Source: Lamellibrachia columna (taxonomy: Eukaryota > Annelida > Polychaeta > Sabellida > Siboglinidae). From it: DNA of 64,000 nucleotides. Where the stretch lies: positions 38,327,996-38,391,995 of the forward strand of contig OY759261.1 in assembly GCA_963662155.1 (NCBI GenBank), given 5' to 3'. Of this stretch, positions 47,168 through 58,243 are shown in pieces. How positions within the stretch are numbered: the first letter of the stretch is position 1; every line of letters begins with the position of its first letter. The notes below the pieces were generated by a model that saw only the letters and a list, made by a program, of their open reading frames with translations, had not been told where the DNA came from and made no database searches. The position numbers were made by a program, and so were the translations under genes.

Positions 47168-47491
47168 TCACATAGTGTGCATCATTTGCACCAATGTCTT
47201 TATTCTAACTGAATCTGATGGAAGCTTCACATAGGAGTAGTCATGATCAATGTTCATTGGTGCAATAATGTCATCCGTGACTACAGCAGCATTCGCGAAG
47301 TGTCGCACTTGAAATATCGTTACCGGATCGATTTGCGTTTCAGCATCAGTTGTATGTTGTGCCACAGCAGTAGTAGCAGTGATGGCACTAAAGGTGACAT
47401 CCGTAATGTAAAGATTGACGGCATCACCCGTAGTGCTGGATGCTTCAAAACTAGTACCTGTACTTGTATGAACCAATGGTGAATCCTTCAT
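47168..47491 (-). CDS. candidate Ser/Thr-rich exon
   Basis: A strong acceptor (GTGTAATCTTTTCAG) immediately precedes ATG and an open frame of 107 codons: MKDSPLVHTSTGTSFEASST..., later VTIFQVRHFANAAVV and a final MMHTM with TGA. It could end by the donor-like CCG/GTAACG or be a terminal exon. The composition suggests a mucin-like or linker region. No partner exon could be linked with confidence. Confidence 0.35.
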   Translation of the reverse strand: MKDSPLVHTSTGTSFEASSTTGDAVNLYITDVTFSAITATTAVAQHTTDAETQIDPVTIFQVRHFANAAVVTDDIIAPMNIDHDYSYVKLPSDSVRIKTLVQMMHTM

Positions 47492-47870
47492 CTGAAAAGA
47501 TTACACATACAGTGACTTGAACATTTTACAAAATTCATCTTTTGCATAATAAAAATGAATCACAATGTGAGAAACTTTCTCTTGTATATATTATTTTTAG
47601 AATATAAGAGTGCCAGTGTCATATAGAATGTATAAAGTAATCAACCACAGGGAAAAGCATTTTCCCTATGGAGCCATGTTAATTCAACCAATGGGTCTTT
47701 CACTGATCTCTTAATGTTTTTAATGAATCTGTTTGGTCAGTTTGACGAATGCCACTGGTAACATAACCAAACGCATGTAACCAAAATTGTAGCATCCTAG
47801 CTCCAAAGTGCATTATATTATCTAATCAACATTGCACTGTTTTCAATGGGCCAGGGAGGTAAAAATTATA

Positions 47871-48261
47871 TAAGGGGTCCAAATTCCATAACAAAATATG
47901 GACCCATAGGTACACTTTCTATGGGGTTCCTTATTTTATATCTGACACTCGATCTAGATAACATAATGCATGAATATTGTTATTGGACCAAATGCAGATC
48001 TATGCTTGTGACATATTTACCTTATAAATGCTGCATGCACACACACACACACATACGTATATATATATATATATATATAAGGGGTCCAAATTCCATAACA
48101 AAATATGGACCCATAGGTACACTTTCTATGGGGTTCCTTATTTTATATCTGACACTCGATTTAGATAACATAATGCATGAATATTGTTATTGGACCAAAT
48201 GCAGATCTATGCTTGTGACATCTTTACCTTATAAATGCTGCATGCACTCACACATACGTAT

Positions 48262-48275
<14 letters not shown>
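47871..48275. repeat. recent 206-bp tandem duplication
   Basis: 47871-48077 and 48078-48275 differ by only a few bases (for example ATTTAC/CTTTAC and one base in the GATCTAGAT block). Each unit ends in a (CA)n-CATACGTA-(TA)n microsatellite. The second unit's TA tract has expanded to about 75 bp. Confidence 0.9.
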
Positions 48276-48341
<66 letters not shown>

Positions 48342-49439
48342 GTAAATATATATATAATTATTAGGTATTATACTGAAAGCATCTGCTAGATAGTATGGTG
48401 CATGGACAAAAGCCCCTCCCGACAAAAGCCCCACAGACATAAGCTTGTTTCAATTCAATTATACTGTTCATGACTGTTGCTGTAGTACACAGAGACAAGA
48501 TATTGTCATGATTATACTTCAGGCATGTGGTCAATTCCATTCCGGAATTGGAACTGACCCTCAATTCCAGTTCCGGAATTGGAATTGACTACTACATTTT
48601 TTTTTTATTGAATTTGTTTTTCCAAAATTTATTTTTTGGGAATTGGAATTGATTTTGTTGGAATTATTGACTTGATACTGTTAATATTTACCCTGATATT
48701 TACTTATATTACTTTTAAAATCATATTTGTCTTCTATTAGCATGTCACCCTGAATCTGGTAACAGCCAGGAAGTTGTCAACATTACAGCATAGACACTGT
48801 CTACTCTGGTATTGAAACATTGTGACCAAGAACAATATAATCAAGCATTTGCATCAAAATGAAATATTAAGTTACTGTAACAGACAGTAAAACCAAAATC
48901 AGACCATTCAGACCTCATTTTCTTTCTCAGTGTAGAAGGTTAATTTACAGAGATTGCCAATTAAGGGCACATGCCTGCTCATTCCCTTTGTGAGAGAGGA
49001 AGCCTGCCCCACTTGAATGCAGCCCCTTGTTTATCCAAGCCTAATGTTCAGCCCACAAGTTTCCCATACTAAACATGTCACTGGTCACCTGTACAATGCT
49101 GTTACATGTGGCTGTAGGGTTTGCCCTTTGTAGTAATTAAAAATGTCCCCATGGAGAATACATGTTGGAGATTAGGATGTTGAAGACTCAAACTTTCCAG
49201 TAAATTTGGTGAAATATCAATGATACCACAACTGATAGCGATATAAATCCGCCTCCTAGTATATTTGCTCCCCCCCCCCGGACATCTGCCCCTTTTTTCT
49301 ATGATAGTTGACAAGTGAAAATCAGTTTGCAGTTTTATCATTATTACTACAATAACATAACATTCAATGACAAGTCAAAGTCACTTTAGCCTAATGCAAT
49401 GGCCTATCCCCTGGAGTGTGTATGGGATGATCTTGTCAC

Positions 49440-49700
49440 CAGTTGTTTTCCAGGTATCATTGATGGTCAGATCAGTGGTGGAAGATGGGTTCTTGGGGTG
49501 ATGCTTCCACAAACAGTGGTGGACAGTAACGAGTCAGAGATCAGCTGGTTTGGAGTGCCCCTGGTATTAGCTGCCTTAGTTTTCAGGTCCTCACGGACCT
49601 TGGCAGCTTCTATCTGTGCCGTGTCACCATCATGGTTGCAGGCAGTCTTGTTGATCACATTCTGGATCTGGAGATCAGATCAGTGACCACAGCACCCTTG
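49440..49700 (-). pseudogene. FLYWCH-type zinc-finger protein remnant inside the hAT element
   Basis: On the minus strand, CKGAVVTD (one frame) and CNHDGDTAQIEAAKVRED, then a LKTKAANTRGTPNQLISDSLLS stretch (adjacent frame), match the end of FLYWCH fingers and the alpha-helical segment that follows (compare the family pattern HNH.gDpa.veA.kv...iK..a..t...p.qii). A frameshift separates the two parts and the frame ends at TGA near 49470. The family call is from remembered pattern. Confidence 0.45.
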
Positions 49701-50458
49701 CATGATCAGGATCGACGCTGGCTTCACTCCCAATGAAGAGTAATCTTGTTGGTCCCCCTTCTTGGTGTAGGAATGACACTCAAAACATGACCTCCTCAAA
49801 TGCTAGTAGTAATTTCCATGGTGAAGTTATAAGTGAATTCTGACAACTCTGGCTTGTGCATCCAGTTTTATAGGAAAATGGATTCACTCCAACTCTCCAT
49901 GGTAAATGCAATTCAAAAGAAACCTTGTTGAGATGGCTTCTTTCAAATATCCTCAATTGTCCTAACATGTCCAGGTCCTAATGTCACTGGCTTCTTCCAC
50001 AATTGCAATAAAGATAATCCTTTGATTACAGGATCATCTCCAACTACATAAAGTAATTTACTTGGCTGATCTTGCACAAAGAACATTAATTGCAATTAGG
50101 GTAATATATATATATTGAATTCATGTTCAGAAATAAAAAATAAGTTAAAAAAACATTTCTTAAAAAAACTTACAAATAATCCAGAAGCTATAGACGGGGG
50201 CAAATGTCCAGATTTTGAATAAGGCAAGGGGCTAATGTCTGGGGGGCAAGTGACAAAGGGGCAAATGTCCGGAAGGGGGGCAAATGACCTGGACCCGATA
50301 TAAACAGGGGAAACTGTTCAAAACTCAGATTAATGACCCAACTGTCCAGGGCTGTCCAAAATGTCTGGTTTTGTTAGCAAAAATCCAGGAGAGGTGTCGC
50401 AGCAGAATGTACATATGAAATGGCTGGATGCCATTTTAAAGTTTTTTATATGGCAAAC

Positions 50459-50460
<2 letters not shown>

Positions 50461-50556
<96 letters not shown>

Positions 50557-50562
50557 CATTTA
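50461..50562. repeat. (TA)n(TG)n microsatellite
   Basis: About 75 bp of TA followed by TG, inside the hAT element. Confidence 0.95.
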
Positions 50563-50762
50563 ACGAACAATAATTTTTTAATCATATCTAATTAAATATG
50601 ATTGTGCACACGTGACAAATAAAACTGTGTTAAAACGAATTGGATTTGAATTTTTCTTTAGCCTAGGATTTTAACGTTTTGGAATTGATTTTTTGCAAGG
50701 CGGAATTAGAACTGATTTTTTAGAATGGACAAAACAGAATTGACCCCATGCCTGATATACTT

Positions 50763-52220
50763 CCTTCATATGTATAGCTTGTACTAATACTATTGTGGGT
50801 TGCCGACAGTTGCCCCCTCCACCCACGGTATTCATTACAGTGTTATCAGTCGACTTAGAATAAAATGTAATTAATACATCTCTATGAACTTCCGGTTATT
50901 ACATGTGGGGTTTAATCTGATCAATAAAGAAAATTAATTTTATATAATTTTGCCTTATTGTCAAGTCACAAGAATTCAGACAGAAATTGTAAAGTGTCAT
51001 TATAGAAAGCAGACATGTAATCTGACAGTGTTCAACTGGGTAGATGACGATGCCTTAGTAAGTTTCCTTTCCAGCTAGCTAGACATTGCATGGGTGAAAT
51101 GCATTTTACTTAAATATTTAAATACTTTTAAACAGTTTTTGTAATTGCATTTGCACTTAATCAAAATGAAAGTATTTGTATATTTTAAATATTTCCATAA
51201 AGAATTTGAAATGTAAACAGCAACAGTAGGCTTCTGTTGCACTATAGTCTATGCTGTCTTTTGGTCGTGTTTCTCCCATGCATCTAACCCCCCCAGGCTT
51301 AGCCTTACGCTTGCTGCTTGCTCTCTAGGCATTTAGAACACATGAGTATGAGACTTATTATGACTGTCAATAAATAATATCAAATTATTTTCTTGAATAA
51401 TTTTGCCTAGTACATACGCCATGGCCCATGTTATAAGGTTGCAGTATATCCTGTAGCACTTACTGAGTTATTGTTATTGTTCTGAGTACGGCCACGTATT
51501 GACGGTACGTATCAGTCGTATGATCACGTCGAATATAAATCGGCGGATTGGAAAACACTCGTAATTATATCAAACTATTAACACTTACTCGCACTTTATT
51601 GTATTCATACATTTCTATTTACTGTGGGTCATATATATGCTGACGTTGAAGCACAGCTGTGCTTATTGGGGTGGAACTATATTGTAATCGTAGTGATAAG
51701 TCACAATGGTAACGGTAATCCAATTTACTAACCTGGTTTCGGCTCGTCGCTTCCTACGCATCGCTCTGCCCTCTGATATCTGACGTTTCCTTGTCGCAGA
51801 ATAGTCTGTAGATGCATGGTCATATGCGAAAAAAAAGATCTAAGATGGAACGGTATCTTTGACTAAGAATGACATCTTGATGCTCACCGTCTGTCCATGC
51901 TCATCACATAGTCTTTTGTCTTGTTATCTGCATCGGACAAGTGCTCACTCGCAGAGCCTGCGGCTGGCGGACACGGCAATTTCCGCATTTGCAACCACAT
52001 TTTCCGCTGCAAATTCTTCCTGGGAAGTCGATCAAAAGTTTTTTCCTTGCATTTGTAGTACTAGTTGATATATCCAGGAGCCATCCAGTGCACACCAGTT
52101 TTATTTTTATTCGATTTTCCATGCGTTTCGGCCGTTTTTCCGAGAGGTTTTTACTGTGTGAACGCGGTGCCTGGAGCTCGTACTCAAACCACTCTGCCGC
52201 TGAGCCCCCCGCAGAGCAAT
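50763..52220. other. intergenic DNA, CpG content rising toward 52 kb
   Basis: I see no exon that can be supported. CpG density and GC rise from about 51.7 kb, compatible with a promoter-proximal region for a plus-strand gene starting near 52.2 kb. Confidence 0.35.
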
Positions 52221-52301
52221 ATGGCGCCGCCCAGCGAAGATAATGGCAAAGTTAAAAAGGATATTACAAGATTACCGTTGCGTTGCGCCCATCATATAAG
52301 G
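52221..52301 (+). CDS. candidate first coding exon of a plus-strand gene
   Basis: ATG in good context (AATATGG) opens MAPPSEDNGKVKKDITRL and continues CAHHIR. A donor at AGG/GTGATA (52301) would end it in phase 0, matching the 57998 exon. A better donor at ATG/GTATGT (52319) ends it in phase 1 and would need another exon. Linkage to the downstream gene is a guess. Confidence 0.3.
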
Positions 52302-52574
52302 GTGATATATACTGTAAATGGTATGTTATTATGTTTGGGCTATGGTTGTTCAAGTGCTTCACCCCCCCCTTTAAACCTTGATTATGTTGACACAACTGTC
52401 AGACTGAATAGTAAAATCATGCAAAAGAAGGTTTAGCGTAGAATCTCGACAATGACGCTGATTGGCTTGTGGCGCTTCACGGGAACGCGTACACAAAATG
52501 GAGTGGTGACCGTGGGTAACAATGAGACCACGCCCTCGGGGCGAATTCACGAAGGCGAGAGAGAGCCGGATAAG

Positions 52575-52805
52575 CGAGACTAGTTGAAACGTGGATCTGT
52601 CAGTTTATCCCACGCCATGTGCCGACGCGCTACTTCGTCCCACTTCCGGCCTTGTTCGACGTGTTACTGGGAACTAGCCGCGTCAAAGAGCGTTCCCTCG
52701 AAATACTCATCATTACCCGTCCGACCAGCGACGACGAGTCAACTACCAATTAAAGTTGTCGTATTCGAGCCCCTACGATCCTAAGAACGGCCGCTATTGG
52801 TTAAA
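52575..52805. mobile_element. short dispersed element, copy 1 (pairs with 58270-58545)
   Basis: Begins TTGAAACGTGGATCTGTCAG and continues through TTCGACGTGTTACTGGGA, then CATTACCCGTCCGACCA and CTACCAATTAAAGTTG. The same order of blocks recurs at 58285-58545. It is a non-coding interspersed repeat (SINE- or MITE-like) with high GC. Confidence 0.7.
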
Positions 52806-53210
52806 GGAAATTGTCTAAAATACTTTCGGTGTGTACACAACATTTAATATTGTATGTACCACATGCCAAAATAAAAAAAATAAAAAAATATTTATAAGTA
52901 AAAATATATGTTTAATGCGTCTAACTCGAAAAAGAGCGCGTCAAATTCGAAGTTGTTATGGGCGATCACGTGAATTTATTACGTCACTTGTGACATGGAT
53001 TTATATTCAGTCAGTGATTTCTTTGCAATGCTTCAGTTTAGTTTCACTCGGGTTACTATGGCGAGTGATGGCGATGTAAATTGTCCAGAATAAAAGTATA
53101 ATGTAACGATTTCGAACCGCTAGCGGCAAGTGATACCGCATAATCATCTTTGAAGTCTGATTTTTCGGAGCAGCTTAGCGAAGCCAGTAGCCTTTGATTT
53201 CGATCTTAAT

Positions 53211-53437
53211 TACTTTCTGACCGAATCATGAAAATGACCATATAGAGCTGGCAAACTTCTCCTCATATATCTACCATACGCACACACATGTGACGTGGGC
53301 AACCATTACTCTTACTTCCATATAAAATTCAAAATAAAAGAGTACTGTTTGACCACGTGACATGTGGATATGTATGGTAAAAATATGAGAAGTTGTGCGG
53401 CTCTAGGTGGTCGTTTTCATGGTTAGATCAGAAAGTA
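53211..53437. mobile_element. palindromic MITE
   Basis: A near-perfect inverted repeat over the whole 227 bp: TACTTTCTGACCGAATCATG at the left edge and its complement at the right, with inner arms (CATGTGACGTGG / CCACGTGACATG) also pairing. The ends carry TA, compatible with a TA target. No coding capacity. Confidence 0.8.
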
Positions 53438-53542
53438 AACATCGCAATAACAGGAGTACAATCACGGGTGGATCCAGGAGGGGTCAATGGGGTGCCCAGG
53501 CAACCCCCCTTATTTTGGCCGGATCTTTATGATCAAATAAAA

Positions 53543-53680
53543 TGTAGTTGTCGAGACACGGCGAGGTGGCGCCATCCTGGACTTATTTAGTTGTCGAGAC
53601 ACGGCGAGGTGGCGCCATCCTGGACTTATTTAGTTGTCGAGACACGGCGAGGTGGCGCCTTCCTGGACTTATTCCTCAGA
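53543..53680. repeat. 47-bp tandem repeat, 3 copies
   Basis: Three consecutive copies of TAGTTGTCGAGACACGGCGA followed by GGTGGCGCCATCCTGGAC; the third has CCTTCC for CCATCC. Confidence 0.9.
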
Positions 53681-54580
53681 CGAGGACATTTTTAGCAAAC
53701 AAACTAGGCACATTGATCGCAGCGTTGGTATCTGAGGCCAGTCGCAATAGGTTATGGACCTTTGTAGGACGCGACGAGGTAATCGCTGTGATTCACTGGA
53801 AGTGTTCGTACCACTCTACTCTGGTGGTGTGGAGGTGTTTAACACGATCACACAAGTTAACACTAACATTTATTGAATTTCCAAGACAATGGGTGGTGCA
53901 CATGGTATGAATTCGCAAAATCTTCAACAAAACAGTGATTCACTCGTATAAGGCCACGATCACAAGAGGTACCTCATCACCTGTTTTACCTTGCATCAAA
54001 TAAGGCTTCCCTCCTCACAAATGATCACTGCCTTTATATAGCCTTTGTGCCTTTGCAGAAGGGGTGGCCTTATAAGAGAGGAACTATTATGTGTGCGCGT
54101 GCGTGCGTGCTTGCGTGCGGGCGTACGTGCGTACGTGCGTGCGGGCGTGCATCTCACAGGCTAGTTTGTTTACGTTGCCATGCGAGGGCGCGACCAGACA
54201 AACGTATCCTTATAAGCGAAGGCAGAATACACATGTGTACAAGTTCGCGTACCGTAAGTGAGAACAGTACCTACTACGACGATTTAGCTTATTTCGCGGT
54301 CAATCAATTTAATAAATACTACGTATGTCTTTGATTTAAATACAGCCGGTGTCGAACAACGTGTGTTTGCGTGAGCATTGAACACAATGCTACACTACTG
54401 ATATATTGATTAATGTCAGATGGTGCATGCTTACTTTGTATTTGCAGTGCCTGCAGTGGTGGCATCAGTTTAACTACCTCGTTCAAAACACTGGAGAGGG
54501 GAGAGGGAGGGAGATGGATAAATAAATAAATAGACAGACAGACAGACAGTAAGACAGGCAACAGACATCAGATATATAAT

Positions 54581-54900
<320 letters not shown>

Positions 54901-55002
54901 GGGGAGAGAGAGAGAGAGATAGGAGAAAGAGAGAGCGAGGAGATCTTAGGATTAGGTGTTGTAATTTTATACGTTAAATAATCTAACCAGATATACGACA
55001 CA

Positions 55003-55036
55003 CTCGCACACGCACGCACACGCACGCAAGCACGCA

Positions 55037-55068
<32 letters not shown>

Positions 55069-55135
55069 CACACACAAATATCCATGTTGAATTATAATTG
55101 CATAAAGTATAAGTGCAAACGGTTGTGAGAAAACA

Positions 55136-55180
<45 letters not shown>
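55003..55180. repeat. (CACG)n, (CA)n and (TA)n microsatellites
   Basis: CACG/CACA run at 55003-55075 and TA run at 55138-55177, separated by unique sequence. Confidence 0.95.
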
Positions 55181-55584
55181 GGTAAATAAACAAGTAGGGT
55201 CGGAAGGCTCTTCTAACACTTTGATAGTGGCTTTCGAGGAGCCACCTTACAAACCAAAATTAAACTAAATCAGTTGTTCAATAAGGTTAGTTTATCTCGG
55301 TCCAAGCCGAAGAACAACTGCGAAGACTATTAAGATTGACCCCACGATAAGGGGCACATGGTGCTGACAGCATTTACAACAATACTAGCTGTACTTGGTC
55401 CACAATACCGGCAGTGAAATCTTTAACAAATCGATAAGTGGCCCATAGTACAGAATACACTAACTCAACAAATCTCTATTTGGTTCACCAGATCAAGAGG
55501 CAGAACTTGGACAAACGCTTGAAACAACTGTGTACTTGAATGTGAAGTGTTCGCGACTTAAGGTAATAACAATGCCTATGCTAA

Positions 55585-56180
55585 TTGACTTCACCTATTC
55601 GTAGTTGCGGGTCACAACTAATTGGCTTCACCTATTCGTAGTTGCGGGTAACAACTAATTGGCTTCACCTATTAGTAGTTGCCGGTCACAACTAATTGGC
55701 TTCACCTATTCGTAGTTGCGGGCCACAACTAATTGGCTTCACCTATTTGTAGTTGCGGGCCACAACTAATTGGTTTCACCTATTCGTAGTTGCACGTCAC
55801 AACTAATTGGCTTCACCTATTCGTAGTTGTGGGTCACAACTAATTGGCTTCACCTATTCGTAGTTGCGGGTCACACCTAATTGGCTTCACCTATTCGTAG
55901 TTGCGCGTCACAACTAATTGGCTTCACCTATTCGTAGTTGCGCGTCACAACTAGTTGGCTTAACCTATTCGTAGTTGCGCGTCACAACTAATTGGCTTCA
56001 CCTATTCGTAGTTGCGCCTCACAACTAATTGGCTTCACCTATTCGTAGTTGCGCGTCACAACTAATTGGCTTCACATATTCGTAGTTGCGCGTCACAACT
56101 AATTGGCTTCACCTATTCGTAGTTGCGTGTCACAACTAATTGGCTTCACCTATTCGTAGTTGCGTGTCACAACTAATTTG
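55585..56180. repeat. 36-bp minisatellite, about 16-17 units
   Basis: The unit consists of CACAACTAATTGGCTTCACC and TATTCGTAGTTGCGGGT. A variable dinucleotide (GGGT, GCGT, GTGT) near the end marks subfamilies: GGGT-type units at the 5' side, GCGT in the middle, GTGT at the 3' end. There are no unique spacers. Confidence 0.95.
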
Positions 56181-56312
56181 ATCAGAAATACAATGTGCTA
56201 GCGTAATTTAAAATCAAGCGTCAACATACAAAGTCTCGAGGTAAGGTAATGAGCGAATTCAGGGTTTTCCACATGTATGCATAAATCCAGCACAGCTGAT
56301 GGGGAAACGTAA

Positions 56313-56522
56313 ATGTTACCAATGTATATCGTCAACAGACAGTGTCTCACAGTAAGATCAAAAGTCAATCCAGAATTAATCAAAACCTGCTTGGTTGATG
56401 AGGAAATGGACTTTCATGATTGGTTTTATTGGACGAAAGGGGGATATTTTGAAACTGTGAACGACACGAATAGTTTATTGCGCGCTCTTAATATTTATAA
56501 TATTTTACCAACAATAAAGTGA
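56313..56522 (+). CDS. small ORF of unknown function followed by AATAAA
   Basis: 69 codons, starting MLPMYIVNRQCLTVRSK, with an acidic middle (DEEMDFHDWFYW) and ending NIYNILPTIK. It opens directly after a TAA and stops at TGA inside AATAAAGTGA, so a polyadenylation signal overlaps the end. The composition is protein-like, but it may be a fragment of a longer spliced or transposed gene. No family recognised. Confidence 0.3.
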   Translation: MLPMYIVNRQCLTVRSKVNPELIKTCLVDEEMDFHDWFYWTKGGYFETVNDTNSLLRALNIYNILPTIK

Positions 56523-57422
56523 TAATAAATTGAAATTGGAGCTCCGAAAATAAGGTAGCAAAAGGGAAGCTGATTGTGTAGGGTGGTGGAATGGCGTGTC
56601 TAGGATCTCACAAAAGGGAGGCCAGCTTACTCCCGCGTTAGTTTACTATGCTACCATGTAGCGGCGCCACGGAAAAAGTCACAATGCCCCCCTCCCCATA
56701 AATACGCCAGTGGGTGGTGTGCGTTTCCATAATCTCAGAAACTGCTTTTGTAAATGCATTCTAACGTTGCCAGCAGCGGCGTGGTTCTGTAACTTGCAGG
56801 GGCGGATTTAGTAAATTTCCACCTGAATCTCAAAAAAGTAGCCACACGTCTCTTTATTAACATGAACGTATGTTGCGTGCGTCGAGTGTATACAAACTGA
56901 CTAAATATGATTTTTACTGGATGAAAGTCACTGATTAACCAAATGATTGGTTTAACCGTAATAAGGCAACTTACGTCTGACAAGGGACTGCGAAGTATTC
57001 CATGATTGACAGTCGCGTCAAGTGTCTACATATAAAATGATCGGCATACAGAAGTCGAAGTAGAAACGACTACTAAACTAACTAATATTTCGAATATTTA
57101 TTAAATATTGCCTCCGAAACATAACAGTTAAAATACATTGCTGGTTATGTAACCCATACGTCATGGCAGATTGGCTTTAAGTCCGATCGACGTCGCCGCT
57201 CCTAGATGGGTTGCAATGCATCTCATTCGACCTCGGTCCCCGGCGTAGATGCCCCGGGCTCTCACAAGGCGCCAGTAGCACGTAGAAAGGTACGTTCTTA
57301 TTTATAGCGGGTATCCACTCCGTAGAACTGTTCGGAGTGACATGTAGACTGTAGAACACTTTCGTTGTAAGTTTTTTTAATAATGTGCATTAATAATACA
57401 TTAGTTGAAACATCAACACCCT

Positions 57423-57677
57423 TACACACGCACAAGCGCACACACGTACAAGCGCACACACGCACAAGCGCACACACACACACGCGCGCACACACGCACC
57501 CCCCCCCACACACACACACGCACACACGCACACACACACACACACACACGCATACGCACAAGCGCACACACGCACAAGCGCACACACGCACACACGCACA
57601 CACACACGCACACACGCACACACGCACACACACACACACACGCACACACACACACACGCACACACGCACAAGCGCAC

Positions 57678-57715
<38 letters not shown>

Positions 57716-57757
57716 ACGCACAAGCGCGCGCATGCACACACACACACACACACACAT
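57423..57757. repeat. (CA)n/(CG)n microsatellite
   Basis: About 330 bp of CACA with interspersed CG and AAGCG words. It is open in several frames on both strands only because the sequence is so simple. Confidence 0.95.
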
Positions 57758-57997
57758 ATCGCGAGCCCACTATTGAAAACCATGCATAATAACATACACG
57801 CTATGCAAGTCCTCGCTAACTTAGTCTACTGGCGGACCGTCCTAACTGTTCAATAACAGGACTCCACCGATAATGATAGCAGTACGTGAAATATTTCACT
57901 TAATTTATTGTTTCTACTGACGTACAAATGGCAAAAATGTGCTCTTTAATAGTGCATAATTGACTGTTTACATTAAACATTGACATATCTTGCCCAG

Positions 57998-58243
57998 GTC
58001 GCCAACGGTCACACAAAACAATACGCCACCAATGGTCATACTCCTAAACATCTCCACATGGCCACACAACAGCTCACTATGCTGAGTCGTGTGATCGAGA
58101 AGAAACACGACGCATGCGTAGAACAAAGTTGGAGAACTTCCGACAAGAAGGAACTGCTGCGACAGAGTTGCAACCACGATCTGTGGCACGCCGTCGACTC
58201 GATCCGCCAGCAGGAGGCGCCATATGTAGAACCTCACACCAAG
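57998..58243 (+). CDS. exon upstream of the DUF4062-like module
   Basis: 82 codons, phase 0 at both ends. It begins VANGHTKQYATNGHTP, with a basic and Gln-rich helical middle (TMLSRVIEKKHDACVEQ), and ends EAPYVEPHTK. Acceptor CTTGCCCAG, donor AAG/GTGCGG (weak). No domain recognised. It reads into the next exon without a break. Confidence 0.5.

Larger units (their letters stand above)
48512..50762. mobile_element. hAT-like element with 8-bp target duplication
   Basis: The element is 48520-50754. Ends are CAGGCATGTGGTCAATTCC and, in reverse, CAGGCATGGGGTCAATTC. Flanks are TTATACTT (48512-48519) and ATATACTT (50755-50762), 7 of 8 identical. Subterminal regions are rich in GGAATTGGAATTGA. It contains a FLYWCH-like coding remnant and a TA/TG microsatellite but no recognisable hAT transposase. 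Confidence 0.75.

Noticed and set aside
55585..56180. Regular 36-bp repeats suggesting a CRISPR array
   Set aside because: Units are directly contiguous without unique spacers, and the context is a eukaryotic intron-rich genome.
57383..57856. Frames of Cys-Val or His-Thr repeats over 100 codons
   Set aside because: Translation of a CA/CG microsatellite in several frames at once.
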